A DNA stretch of 64,000 bases from Rostrohypoxylon terebratum (taxonomy: Eukaryota > Ascomycota > Sordariomycetes > Xylariales > Hypoxylaceae), in the NCBI GenBank assembly GCA_022497145.1, contig MU385866.1, forward strand, positions 124,001 through 188,000, read 5' to 3'. Positions 24,913-36,292 of the stretch are shown piece by piece. Position 1 is the stretch's first letter. The number at the start of each line of letters is the position of its first letter. The notes under the pieces are model-generated. The model saw only the letters and a list, made by a program, of their open reading frames with translations. It searched no databases and was not told the DNA's origin. Made by a program: the position numbers and the translations under genes.

Positions 24913-24943
24913 ACGATACTACGATACTACGATACTACGATAC
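24913..24943. repeat. 8-bp tandem repeat (ACGATACT x4)
   Basis: Three exact copies plus a seven-base partial copy of ACGATACT in non-coding DNA. Confidence 0.85.
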
Positions 24944-26464
24944 CTCCGCGCCTATGCACGTATGCGCCGAAATGCATTGTACCTAGCTAGCTTCGGATTG
25001 AGTACCAAACGAGTCTGCTAGCCCGTCATCTCGTCCACTACTATAGTAGAGGCATCTTAGATCCGTAACGAAAACGTCAAAACTATCTTTTTTTCCCAAA
25101 CGTGCTCTGTTACTTGATTCTCCGGTGGCCATGATAATATACCGTCGAGAATATATCGGCAAACATACCCGAATATATTCTTCTTCGCGGAATATGCTGC
25201 CTTGATGCTGGCTAGCTAGTAGTCGAGATAGACCGACTAGACTAGTATGAGTATGAGAATGGGGGGAGTCAAGTGAGAGATAGAGCCCCTCTTCTCTGTA
25301 ACTTCAGAGCGGGAATACCGCTCTTTTTTTCCCTCTCATTCCACCATCGAAACGGACATGGGTTTAGTATAATGGAACCGAAAAAAAAAAGAGAAAACAA
25401 AAGTGCATGTCGTCTAGATCTGGATATCTCTCTGTCTGTCAACTTTATACGGTATTGGCTCTTATGTTACATTCGCTACCAACCATGCAGTAACTAAGGC
25501 TCCCGAGACGGCTACGAATTTTAAGACTTAGTTCCTTATTTGTTATGTTCTCGTGTTATAGGATGATACTACGGAAACTTCAATCTTATTCTACATAGTA
25601 GTCATGCCATGATAGGTATTGACCGGCGTGCCGCTGGTATGCTTGCGGAACGGCCGTCTATGATGGTCGACTTGTCGGCTTCCTCAGTCCTCGAGATAGT
25701 TTCGGGATGGAAAAGCCGACTTCGTCCAGTCTCTCTATTCATCGGCTAGGTCTGGTCGTTTTAGATCGATACGAAGGGAAGTCAGCCCAGCGATTCGAGC
25801 CAAGATTATGCTTCCGTTCTCGTCGCATGCACCCCCATACTAAGCTCATGTTACAGGGCTATACTCGAAGAGGTGTATGCGACTGATATGCGGCGAGGTG
25901 TGGTAGTGTGTACCCCCCCGGTAACGTGAACCCTAGCTCGTCCAGGGTTGTGTCGGCCGAGTATCATGATGCAGAAGACGCATTATCGTTATTATCCGCC
26001 TTTCGTCTCACTTATTCTTACTTCTCTTCTTCTGTTTTGTTCTTCCTTTACCACCGTATAGGTTCAACCACTGTATATCACTGACAACGCTGTTGCGAGC
26101 CTCCTTTCTTTCCTTTCTTCGCAGCTAGCGACTACTTTCTTTCATTGTCCAACTGGCTTGGCTGCTTACACTCTTTTGAATAATTACTTTCGTCGTCAGT
26201 GTTATTTGGGTTACTAGTACTATCTGTTCGATCCGTTTTCGTTTTCTAGCTATCCATCAAATCCCTCTCCCGACGAGGACGAGCCGAGAAGCGTAGCCAC
26301 ATCGAAACGATCGACAACCCGACTTATGAACACGGCCACTTTAACTCCATTTTCGATTCTTGAAGCAGCGCGGTCTGCCTATTCCACATAACCTTTTGAA
26401 TACTTCAATTCGCCAACATAGCGCCATATTATTCTTATTATTGTATATCTTAAAACGATTAGAC

Positions 26465-27568
26465 ATGATGTCCCCGCCGATGCAACTGACGACGTCTTCC
26501 GGCGTTCCGTTCACGCCTACGAGTGATGCCCTGGATCGCCATGAGTATGGAATCACCAAGAATAGGAAACTTGCCGCCTCAACTGGTGGAGGAAGAGCTT
26601 GGAGTGAGGATGAGGTAAGCGAGAGGTCTAGCCTATGCTCGACTCCGTCTAAGGCGGGAAAACATCTGAGAGGCACAGTTCGAGTCTTATTGTAGAAACT
26701 AATATGTGTGGCGAAATAGGAGGTGTACCTGCTCCAAACTCGTCTCCAAAAAATGCCATATAAGCACATTGCTGCTCACTTGAAGAAGACCGAGCTAGCA
26801 TGCCGTCTTCATTATCACCAACTCAGCCATGGAAGCAACCGCCGTAAACGCACTGCTTCCGTATCTTCCGGATCATCTACTGGACACTCGCCAATATTGC
26901 CGGCTACCGTCCCGTCACCCATCCGAGAATCTTCCCCGCGCGATGACTCCCCGCCTATGAGTGCCGGTGGTCACGATGTTGATTCGCCGAATTATACGAC
27001 CTCGGTACAACTCCCTAGTATCATCACGGGTACCAATGTCTCGCCACGCCTCCCGGCTATTTTACCGAAACCGACATCGATCGCACTCCCCAGCAGCGCT
27101 TCCGCAGGTTCATGTAATTACCCGATGTCTGTCTCGATCCCAGACGCATCCCGCTCGCTGGCGCCGTCTCCTTTTCCTCAGCCCTCGCCGATTGGCCAGA
27201 CGCCAATTCTGCGACTGGACTGTTCCCTCCCACCACCCTCAGCTCATGTGGACATCCCCAGACTTCAGTCTATCTACGCCGCGCACCGTTCGTCATTCTG
27301 GGCTTCCATCGCGTCCGAGTATGGCTCGGGAATCAGCCCGATCGTTCTAGAACAAGCTTGGAAGGCAAGCGTCCTTGCAATGGGTGGACAGACTCCCATT
27401 ACCCCGGTTACTAGCCCGAATGACCGCGAGAACTCGTACGAAAAGCATGACAAGACCCGTATTAGTGCAATCCTCGGTATCGACGCAAACCCACGAAGTC
27501 CCAAAGAAAGAGAGTTGGTTCGGCGACTAGAAGAGGAACGAAGCGTCGGCGTAACCGTTAATGCTTAA
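26465..27568 (+). CDS. SANT/Myb-like domain protein (putative transcription factor)
   Basis: Two exons (26465-26614, 26720-27568) with a 105-nt intron in phase 0 give 332 residues. The first in-frame ATG is at 26465; the open frame before it begins with TTG. The intron splits a single SANT/Myb-like domain at about residues 44-88 (GRAWSEDE, then EVYLLQTRLQKMPYKHIAAHLKKTELACRLHYHQL), with the three-helix spacing of Myb repeats and a following basic NRRKR. The middle is Ser/Pro-rich and probably disordered; the C-terminus has a charged helical tail. Likely nuclear DNA-binding or chromatin protein; targets unknown. It faces the gene-poor interval that ends at the other Myb gene and reads away from it. 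Confidence 0.85.
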
Positions 27569-28717
27569 AGGGACAATTTTAGGGCTCTTTCGGACCTAAG
27601 ACCGCGGCCGGGCTTGTTGCTCTCTAATCAGTACGGTACCTGGAGTTTGGGTAGGCTATGTTTTGGGGGTGAGCTGTCGTTGATCTGAATGAGGCAGCGA
27701 TAATCCTCATACTAACTTGCCTTACCCCTACATGCTTTTCACTTTCTCTTCTTCGTTTCGGGTTCTCGCACAATTACATATGAATTTCTATTTGAAATAT
27801 GCGGTGGTCGCTCGGCGTCCACCCTGAATAAACCATATCTTCACCATTTCTATCTTCAGTTTTTGGAGGCATAAGGCAGGGATCGGGTTGGCTTGTAACC
27901 AAAGTATGTATTTTGACATACCCTTGTGGATATGGTTTCCGAGCTACTTTTCTTTTGGATATGGAAGTCACCAGTATTAGCTGGTGTCACTTGAGGCATC
28001 ACAAATTCAATCCTTTGGCTAGCAGGGAGGTTTTTTGATAGATTTCAGCGAGGGTGGATGGTGTAGGAGGCGGCATTGAGGAAAAGGGGGTTGATATGTA
28101 TGCAACGGCCGCTTAGCTACGACTTTTGTAGACTTGTATGTATGACGGGATGAATGTCCAAGCTTTCTTTTCCTCTATCTACATGATTTACGATCTCGCA
28201 AATACAATACCCCATGTTTCGGGTGAGGAAATTTGTACATTATTTTTTTTATTACTTTTTCAGCTCGACGGGGCAACTTACGTCTTCTTTACTTCTCAGG
28301 GTCCAAAGTCACCAATGAGCTTTTTGTCTAAAGCAAATGGGAAGGAAATATCATCACTCTCCTTACGAGACCAATTTTTGCCTAGATCGATGATAGCTTA
28401 GCTCGATCTCTTTGGGCGCAGCCAGCTAGGTTAGAGATTGACGTGACAATGATTCCCGGCAATTATTTACCCATGATCTTCATACTTTATGAGATAAATA
28501 TATAAAATTGAAGATTCACTACCATTTACATCTCATTTCATTTTCTACGAATGAGTTTTGATAAAACTAATCTGATTGCGGTCTAGGAGTTATGAGTTAT
28601 GAGTTATCTAAAGGCTACACCAACATCTTAGCGTCTCCTCACTCACTTAAGCCCTCATCCTCATCCTCATCCTTCCCAAACTTATCCTTACATAACTAAA
28701 TTCTAATAATAAGAGCC
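27569..28717. other. Intergenic region, no supported gene
   Basis: Contains the 3' flank of the SANT gene and the promoter of the kinase-like gene. ORFs near 27774-27971 and 28138-28401 have no motifs. Confidence 0.5.
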
Positions 28718-30212
28718 ATGGATGCAAATACGGAAGATCAAGGGGCTGAAGAGACCCAGGAAGTCAAGGTTCCAATTGAAGCCATTCAAGTCATAGACCC
28801 CGAAGTCGTCGCTAGTGAGCACACATCCCTCCGCTACTCGGAATTAGAGGATTCGATATGCTTACTGCTCGCGTGAATAACAGAACTTCCGCATGGGACC
28901 CGAATACTGACGATCGCCGCTCATGGCGCCAGTTTTTGGACCCGTACAGCTCGTCTCGACGTGGAAGAAAATGGGACTCGGAAGCCGTATTTTCTAAAGG
29001 TGAGATTGCATCGCCCTCATCTACGAGACGGGCGTGAACGTCGGAGGGGCTACGGCTCACTATACAGCAGACTACGTACGGCGACTTGGGCAAAGAAATG
29101 ATGTCGGGCGAATTCGCATGCATGACCAAAGTCCGCGCCATCACGCCGGACCTTGTGCCGGCGCCTATTGCGTGGGGGTCCTACGCCAGTATACCGCACG
29201 TGCATTTCCTGCTCTGCGAGTTCCGGCCCATGACCGGCGAGGTCCCGGCCGCGGTGGACCTCGCCGAGAAGATCGCGGAGCTACACCGTAGAAGTAGCGT
29301 CGGCGATGGGAAGGCAATGTTTGGGTCCGACGTCCCGACGTTTCATGGGAATGTGCGCGTTGAGCACGGCTGGTCGCACTTCTGGGAAGAGTACTTTGCG
29401 AGGACGACGTGGAAGCTTTTCGAGTTGGAGCTAGAGACGAGGGTTGGTTCTCCGTTTCTTTTTCTTTTTTCCCAAGTTCTTGTTTCTGATATGCTTACTA
29501 TGAGACTTGTCACTAGGGGGACAACGACGAGGTCACATTGAACATGGTATTTCTCTTCGAAAAGGTCATCCCGCGGCTTCTTAGGCCGTTACAGATGGGA
29601 GAGCACTCTATCAAGCCATGTCTGATACACGGAGACTTATGGCACGGCAACACGGGAAGCGATGCAGAAACAGGTGTTCCTATCATATTTGACGCCGCGT
29701 CATTCTATGCGCACAACGAATGTGAGATTTCCGTTAAGTCAACCTTTCTAGGCACTATATCAAGGAGCAAGCTAATGGGAGGGCGAGGGTAGACGAGCTG
29801 GGTGTCTGGCGACAGCCGTGGAATAAGATCAACAAGGCCTACCGAGAGGAATACCACAAGCATTTCCCCAAGTCGTGGCCCGAAGAGGATTTTGACGATC
29901 GGAATGCCTTATATGCCATGTGAGTTTATTCTCTCCCAAACCCACCATTTATTCATGAATTGTGATTTTTAATGCTATGGTACTAGTCGAGTGAACCTCC
30001 TCGACTCTATACTATACAAAGACGACCCAAGCTATCGACAAATGTAAGTGAACCTTACAATACCTAGACTTATTCGCAGTATAGTGACTCGTCATTTTAG
30101 GTTGATTTCGGGCATGCGCGAGCTTGTCGAGAAGTATCCCGGTGGATTCCAGGAATGGGAAGCCTCACGAATCAAAGGGGACGCTGAGTTGTCCGACGTA
30201 ATTGTATCGTAA
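28718..30212 (+). CDS. Fructosamine/ketosamine-3-kinase-like protein
   Basis: Seven exons (28718-28814, 28884-28999, 29068-29442, 29517-29721, 29793-29919, 29987-30043, 30101-30212) give 362 residues, all junctions in frame. The fold is that of fructosamine kinases (PF03881) within the APH/protein-kinase-like superfamily: AAHGASFWT near the N-terminus (nucleotide loop), a YFLK strand with the ATP-binding lysine, HGDLWHGN (about 234-241, catalytic loop with Asp) and IIFDAASFYAHNEYELG (metal-binding Asp). Family members phosphorylate Amadori products on glycated proteins so that the sugar is lost, a protein-repair role; small-molecule kinase activity is possible. Exon 3 has a CAGCAG double acceptor that would add or drop one glutamine. 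The dehydratase gene downstream is on the same strand; a functional link is not shown. Confidence 0.88.
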
Positions 30213-31204
30213 CTCCTTCATATGGCAGCCCTCTCAGCGACCTGAAAATACGACATCGTATGACTAGGTACATAATCTACAGGCGATATCTAATACTACA
30301 TCTAGAACGAACATGCGACCTTCCCAACAAAACCCGATAGACTCTTGCAAGATCTGTTCAAGTCTGGAAGGTCATCTTCATCAACACGATCCTATCTATC
30401 TACCCCAAGTATGATCTAGATCTAGACTATAGGCACAGAGCTTCAAACCTGTGATATCTCGTCCGATCGTAAGCTTCATACCCGACGTGTGCGTCTAATT
30501 GGTGCCATCCATTGCTATTCGACAACCTTGACGACTTACATAGTAGGTAAATGTACCCCAGAGCCCAATCGGTTAGTTTGCGTATGCGGAAAAGCCTTGG
30601 AGGACTCCACATTCCCCTCGTCTCGCGTTGCTAGACTAGTATATGTCGACCCCGACGCTCGGCTTCCCCTAAGCAAGCTAGTGAAAATTCCAGGGGCCGC
30701 CTGATTCAGGTATGTTGTTATAGGCGTAAGAATTATCGCTAGACTAGAGCTTGCTCTGTCACGACGAGCTAGGTAACCAATCGCTTCTCATGCATTGAAA
30801 ATTCCTCTTCCCATAACCGAGCGAAAACCCGCCCCGGGTCCCGGGTTTAATGCCCGTCCCCCCCTCGAAATCCTCGAAATACATACGCATCGTCGCTACG
30901 TTAAACCACCGAGTATCGAGATCGTGACCCCTTTCGATTGGATCTCAACAAAAAAATTTGTCCACCTCCTTTTTTACCTATCACCTATTACCGGTACCCC
31001 GCAGTAGAATGCCTAGGTAATGGGTATCTATATGATCTATATGAGGTTCAAGGTTCTTTCTTTGTACTAAATTGTTTGCCGTATTTCCTTTTCCAGAGCT
31101 ACGATTTGAGTCTTGGGATCATAGATCCATACTAAATCAAGACTCTTACCAAAAACACGGCATAAGAAGACATCCACATCGTGAGCGACGCCCCGACTGC
31201 CAAG
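30213..31204. other. Intergenic region, no supported gene
   Basis: Lies between the kinase-like gene and the dehydratase gene, and includes the latter's promoter. Short ORFs are unconvincing. Confidence 0.5.
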
Positions 31205-33363
31205 ATGGTTCCTAGCCCGTGTGTACAGGACCCCAAGTCCGATCCGCAGTATATCCAATTCAAATGCCTTCCGCCAGGCGGCCCGCTAAACCGTTGGTCC
31301 CATAACATCACAAGAGAACATGATTATCCAGGTGCCCAGGTGTGTTTTGTGCGAGATATAGGGAAGACATGTTCTCATGTTCGAATAGGGAATGTTGTAC
31401 GGTGCTGGTGTTCCAGATGAAGAGACGATGAAAAATGCCCCTCACGTCGGCATAGCGACTGTCTGGTGGGAGGGAAATGCTGTACGTAGTCAAATAAGAA
31501 CTGCAATCCATATCAACTCATGTCGTAACTGCTAACAGAACTTGTAGTGCAAGTAAGTGATAGTCCACTGTCCATGGTCTACCATATATGCTAACAATCG
31601 TCGGTCACAGCACACATCGTGAGTGAACCTGTAGAATGTGACAAAAGCCTCAAATCTAAGGGAGGTTAACCATGATAGTCCTCGACTTCGGAAAGATCGT
31701 CAAGAGGGCGGTAGAAAAGCAAAAGATGCTAGGATGGCAGTATAATGCTGTAGGCGTATCGGATGCCATAACTATGGGAGGAGAAGGTTTGACACGTATC
31801 CCTCCTTCTTCATCGTGGTGAAGGCTAACAGTTTAGGCATGAGATATTCTCTCCAAACTCGCGATCTCATTGCCGATAGCATTGAAACTGTGACATGTGC
31901 GCAGCATCACGACGCCAATATCGCGATCCCCGGCTGCGACAAGAACATGCCAGGCGTAGTCATGGCCGCGGCACGTCATAACCGGCCCTTCATCATGATT
32001 GTAGGTTCCTGACTAGGCTAAGCCTCTCTAAATCGGATGTGCTTGTATTCTTATTGAAATATAGTACGGTGGATCGATTCGAAAGGGATATTCACAGCTT
32101 CTCGAGCGAGACATCAACATCACGACCTGCTATGAAGCCGCGGGGGCAATGACATACGGTCGGCTCGAAGCCAAGACGAACCCCGGTGCCGAAGGACGAT
32201 CTTCAAACGACGTGATGAAGGATATCGAGCGCCACGCCTGTCCCGGAGCGGGCGCATGTGGTGGCATGTTCACAGCTAACACGATGGCAACGGCCATAGA
32301 GTCGATGGGTTTGACTCTTCCCGGGTCATCGTCCTATCCTGCCCTATCCCCGGAGAAGGCTCGCGAGTGTGAGCGTGCGGCAGAAATGATCAAAACAACC
32401 ATGGAGAAAGATATCCGACCGCGAGACCTAATAACAAGAGAGTCGTTCGAGAACGCACTGACCATCACGATGATTCTGGGCGGCTCGACGAACGGCGTAT
32501 TGCATTTCCTGGCCATGGCAAACACAGCTGAAGTACCGCTCACTTTAGAAGATGTCGACAGAGTTAGCAACAAAACACCGTTCTTGGCGGATCTGGCGCC
32601 TAGCGGAAAGTACCTAATGGAGGACTTATATAAGATCGGTGGCACACCGTCGGTATTGAAGATGCTCATTGCGGCCGGCCTAATTAACGGCAACATCCCG
32701 ACAGTGACGGGCCGCACGCTTGCAGAAAACGTTGCCGACTGGCCTAGCCTGCCACCCAATCAAAAGATCATCCGTCCTCTCTCAAACCCCATCAAAGAGA
32801 CGGGCCATCTCCGGATCCTACGGGGTAATTTCGCACCGGAGGGGGCGGTGGCTAAGATCACTGGTAAGGAAGGGCTGAGCTTCACGGGCAAGGCTCGAAT
32901 CTTTAATAAGGAGCATGAACTTGACGAAGCCTTGTCCCAAGGTAAGATCCCAAGGGACGAGAACTTGGTACTCATAGTTCGCTACGAAGGCCCCAAAGGA
33001 GGTCCCGGAATGCCGGAGCAATTAAGGGCATCAGCGGCAATCATGGGAGCCGGACTTAAGAACATCGCCCTTGTCACAGATGGTAGATATAGCGGAGCTT
33101 CACATGGTTTCATTGTCGGTCATGTTTGTCCAGAAGCGGCCGTGGGCGGACCTATTGCTCTGGTTGAAGAGGGAGATACGATCCTGATCGATGCTGTGAA
33201 GAATCGGATTGATATAACTAATGTGAGCGACGCAGAATTGGCGGAGAGGAGGAAGGCGTGGAAAGCTCCCACGCCAAAAGTGAGGAGAGGCGCTTTGGCC
33301 AAATATGCAAGACTGGTCGGAGATGCCAGCCACGGCGCAGTCACAGACCAATGGGACCTGTGA
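31205..33363 (+). CDS. IlvD/EDD-family dihydroxy-acid dehydratase (ILV3-like paralogue)
   Basis: Seven exons (31205-31339, 31389-31481, 31548-31552, 31611-31618, 31679-31786, 31837-32000, 32065-33363) give 603 residues. Exons 3 and 4 are only 5 and 8 nt, yet they are needed to encode the conserved CNTHL segment and restore frame. Iron-sulfur ligand cysteines are expected at about 77 (NACNTH), 150 (IPGCDKNMPG) and 236 (PGAGACGG); DGRYSGAS holds the catalytic-base serine. The enzyme dehydrates 2,3-dihydroxy acids to 2-keto acids in valine/isoleucine synthesis, and family relatives act on sugar acids. The N-terminus (MVPSPCVQDPKSDPQ...) is not a typical mitochondrial presequence, so it may be a cytosolic paralogue rather than the main mitochondrial enzyme. 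Family certain, substrate less so. Confidence 0.93.
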
Positions 33364-33601
33364 AAAATGAATATCCTCAGCTCATGAAAACTTGGATAAC
33401 AGGGGTTATGATTACACTATTCGCTTTGATTATGACGTTTGTTATACAGCTGTATAAGTGCCTTAAGATAGGTATATATGTATTTGCATTGAGAATTCGG
33501 CACGGCCGGTGAGGTATGCGATGAGTTTCTATTGAGGCGTCTAGCATTGATTGTGGTGTTGACTCAACAGCCTCGATTACTTGGCTGCTCGGGTGATCAG
33601 A

Positions 33602-34063
33602 TCAGCGGGTTTTCTTAGGTGGCTTGGCCGAAGGGAAACGATCGCTGCTCATAAGACCAGGCTTGATGTATGTCGCAAAGGTATGCCAGGACAGGGCGGG
33701 TAGCAAGAAGACAGCACTGAGGGAGAGCGAAGTGAGAGTGAAGCCACTCATTTCCGGGTTGGAGATGTGTTGCAGCAGGACGGCTTCGATCAGGACTTCC
33801 CCGGCGATAAGAGTTTGGAAGATGATTCGACGCCTCTCTGCCACCCCCTCGGAGTCCGGGATACATAAGATGAGCGGAACTGTGAGGGAGAGGACGAGAA
33901 CGCCATAAATCTGCCACAAAACGGATGAGCTTCGAGGTACACCGCTGTGCTCATCGGCTACTGCAAACGACAAGCACCACTCCGGATATAGGACAAACGT
34001 AATGGCCCCAGCAAGATTAAGAAAGGCTTCAATGGCCAGCCCGATTTGGAAGATGCGTATCAT
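33602..34063 (-). CDS. Small four-helix membrane protein of unknown function
   Basis: Single-exon frame of 153 residues from the ATG at 34063; the open frame upstream starts with GTG and looks non-coding. Four hydrophobic segments are clear: RIFQIGLAIEAFLNLAGAI, VLWQIYGVLVLSLTVPLIL, the stretch around TLIAGEVLIEAVLLQHI, and LTSLSLSAVFLLPALSW. The C-terminus is short and basic (PPKKTR). It resembles small fungal membrane proteins with four helices and no known activity. It is transcribed away from the RRB1-like gene across a shared 0.7-kb region. No function is assigned. Confidence 0.65.
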   Translation of the reverse strand: MIRIFQIGLAIEAFLNLAGAITFVLYPEWCLSFAVADEHSGVPRSSSVLWQIYGVLVLSLTVPLILCIPDSEGVAERRRIIFQTLIAGEVLIEAVLLQHISNPEMSGFTLTSLSLSAVFLLPALSWHTFATYIKPGLMSSDRFPSAKPPKKTR

Positions 34064-34789
34064 CGCGATGTTTGGTTTTAGAAGCAGAGTTGTCTGTAAG
34101 TATGCTGTAGGAGGTAGGCAAGATTCGAGAAGTTGGTGTTTCGGTTGCACCTTGATCGATGATTAAAATAACTCCGACAAGAGAGAAGAGGAGAGATCGG
34201 GTATACGAGCGAGCAAGCCCATTAATTTACAAATAAGCCATCGTGTTACGTGAGAGCTGATGTTGATATTGGTAAGACGGATAGACACATGATGAAGCCG
34301 GCAGGAATCAAGAATCAAGATACCAAGATACATCGAGTACTACATAAAATGATCAGCATGCATATGTACAACCACTATTAGTGAAGCTTGAATCTAGCAT
34401 CAAGTATTACATAGTACATAGATTTCATAGTTCAAGATATACTGTGATGCACGGTGGGTACATTCGACATATACTTTTATGCAGTCTAGGTATTGAGAAT
34501 CGTGCTAGAATCAGTACAGGTACTTTCAAGTCGCGCTTGGATACAATGAATATGTACCTGCAATGTACATAATCCCTGTCACATGCGCACCAGCCACAGA
34601 TCGCGGGGTAGAGGGGCAGCGAAAAAAATTATTGAACTTTTTTTTCTTTTTCTTGTGCCTCCAAATATCGACAATTGCGACAAACCAATTGATTAAACAA
34701 TTGATCAAACCAACAATTATTTAAATCGACCCCTTTCAGCCGCATATAAAAGAGTCGCAATCAATATCTAATCTCAAAAATTTGTCACA
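34064..34789. promoter_or_regulatory. Divergent promoter region between the membrane protein and RRB1-like genes
   Basis: The two genes start on opposite strands on either side of this 726-bp stretch, so it must hold both promoters. It has a poly-T/A tract at about 34624-34652 and a TATA-like box near the RRB1 start. Short ORFs here are unconvincing. Confidence 0.6.
34745..34752 (+). promoter_or_regulatory. TATA-like box of the RRB1-like gene
   Basis: TATAAAAG lies 45 bp before the ATG at 34790. At the usual spacing, transcription would start only a few to some twenty bases before the ATG, giving a very short leader. Confidence 0.45.
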
Positions 34790-36292
34790 ATGTCAAAACG
34801 TTCGGCGGAAGCCGGTGACGGCATCACCCCTCTTAAAGGGGGTGACCGTCCCGAGCCAATGGACGTGGATGTCGACAAGGAAATGGGTGATTTCGAAGAC
34901 GAATTCGAGGACGAGTTCGAGAGCGAAGATGAAATATTCGAGGCGGGTGTAGACGGCCGACCCGATGCGGAACGAGAAGCCGAAGAACGAGCAGCCGGTG
35001 CGATGGATGTCGATAACACAAATGGAACTTTTATCGTTGGTCGCAATAAGCTCGAAGCTGGTCAACATCTGGCTCCTGACACGGGGACATATGAGATGCT
35101 TCACAATCTAAGCACCCCCTGGCCTTGTCTATCTTTCGACATAATTCGTGATGGACTAGGAGACAACCGAGAAAAGGCCTACCCGGCCACCATGTACACT
35201 GTCGCGGGCACTCAAGCCGAGAGCAAGCGCGAGAAGGAGAACCAGTTGATGATTATGAAATTCAGCGGCTTAAGTCGCATGCAAAAGGAGGACGACGATT
35301 CAGATTCAGAAGACGACGACGACGACGAAGAAGCCGAACCTATCCTCGAGTCCAAGTCCATCCCGCTAACCTCGACCACCAACCGAATCCGAAGTCACCA
35401 GATCCCTTCTCAAGACCCCTCGAAACCACCTACTACCCTGACCGCGACGATGACAGAATCGTCGAACATCTTCATTCACGACGTCACTCCCCACCTAGCA
35501 TCTTTCGACAACCCCGGCACACTCATCACACCCCAGCAGAACAAGCCGCTCTCCACCATCCGAGCCCATAAATCCGAGGGCTACGCTCTTGACTGGTCAC
35601 CTCTGGTACCAGGTGGCAAGCTCCTAACCGGTGACAACGACGGCTTGATATACGTGACGACGCGAACAGACGGGGGCGGGTGGGTGACAGACACGCGAGC
35701 ATTCCAGGGCCACGCCAGCAGCGTGGAGGAGATCCAATGGAGTCCGCAAGAAGCATCCGTCTTCGCCTCCGCATCCAGCGACGGCACGGTCCGCGTATGG
35801 GACGTGCGAAGCAAGAGCCGCAAACCCGCCATCACGGTTCAGGTCAGCTCCACCGACGTAAACGTCATGTCCTGGTCGCGCTTAACAACGCACCTTCTTG
35901 CGACCGGTGCCGATGATGGTGTATGGGGTGTATGGGATCTGCGGCAGTGGAAGGGAGGCGCGCAGAAGCCGAGCCCGATCGCGAGCTTCAATTACCACCG
36001 GGAGCAGATCACGAGTGTTGAGTGGCATCCTACTGACGACAGTATGGTAGTCGTTGCCGCCGGCGATCACAAGGTGACACTCTGGGATCTTTCGGTAGAA
36101 ATAGATGATGAGGAGAGTAAGGATACTGCGGGAGTTAAAGACATGCCGCCTCAATTGCTCTTCGAACATATTTCCGAGCACGCCAAGGAGGTGCACTGGC
36201 ATCCCCAGATCCCTGGCACCCTGATTGCTACGGGTCAAGAATTCAGTGTGTTCAGGCCTATACCTGTTGTTTACGGTATTCATGGGAAGTAA
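34790..36292 (+). CDS. RRB1: WD40 ribosome-assembly protein Rrb1/GRWD1
   Basis: Intronless gene of 500 residues. The N-terminus is strongly acidic (Asp/Glu runs at about 20-50), with a second acidic run at about 168-185. The CAF1C/H4-binding-like segment YEMLHNLSTPWPCLSFDI (about 103-120) precedes a seven-bladed WD40 propeller with clear WD repeats (VRVWDVRSKS, WGVWDLRQW, VTLWDLSVE). This order is diagnostic of Rrb1/GRWD1, the nucleolar chaperone that protects and delivers ribosomal protein uL3 during 60S assembly; yeast Rrb1 is 511 residues. The ATG follows a TATA-like box and is preceded by CACA. It is one of several ribosome or protein-folding genes in the window, together with eL43 and CCT8. 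Confidence 0.95.
   Translation: MSKRSAEAGDGITPLKGGDRPEPMDVDVDKEMGDFEDEFEDEFESEDEIFEAGVDGRPDAEREAEERAAGAMDVDNTNGTFIVGRNKLEAGQHLAPDTGTYEMLHNLSTPWPCLSFDIIRDGLGDNREKAYPATMYTVAGTQAESKREKENQLMIMKFSGLSRMQKEDDDSDSEDDDDDEEAEPILESKSIPLTSTTNRIRSHQIPSQDPSKPPTTLTATMTESSNIFIHDVTPHLASFDNPGTLITPQQNKPLSTIRAHKSEGYALDWSPLVPGGKLLTGDNDGLIYVTTRTDGGGWVTDTRAFQGHASSVEEIQWSPQEASVFASASSDGTVRVWDVRSKSRKPAITVQVSSTDVNVMSWSRLTTHLLATGADDGVWGVWDLRQWKGGAQKPSPIASFNYHREQITSVEWHPTDDSMVVVAAGDHKVTLWDLSVEIDDEESKDTAGVKDMPPQLLFEHISEHAKEVHWHPQIPGTLIATGQEFSVFRPIPVVYGIHGK

Larger units (their letters stand above)
14857..26464. other. About 11.6 kb gene-poor interval between two Myb/SANT genes
   Basis: No ORF here carries a recognised domain and no chain of short exons could be built, apart from the possible first exon of the Myb gene at 16000-16053. 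It contains microsatellites (18543-18579, 18902-18926, 24025-24088, 24913-24943), hairpins near 20423-20446 and 20474-20532, a MITE-like element (21717-21952) and many TAGGTA/TACCTA runs. It may be an extended regulatory region of one or both flanking regulators, or host an unrecognised non-coding transcript. Confidence 0.5.

Noticed and set aside
18543..24943. Tandem repeats as a possible CRISPR array
   Set aside because: They are simple satellites without unique spacers, and the genome is eukaryotic.
34774..35104. Ser-rich minus-strand ORFs opposite the RRB1-like gene start
   Set aside because: They are antisense products of its acidic Asp/Glu-rich N-terminus.
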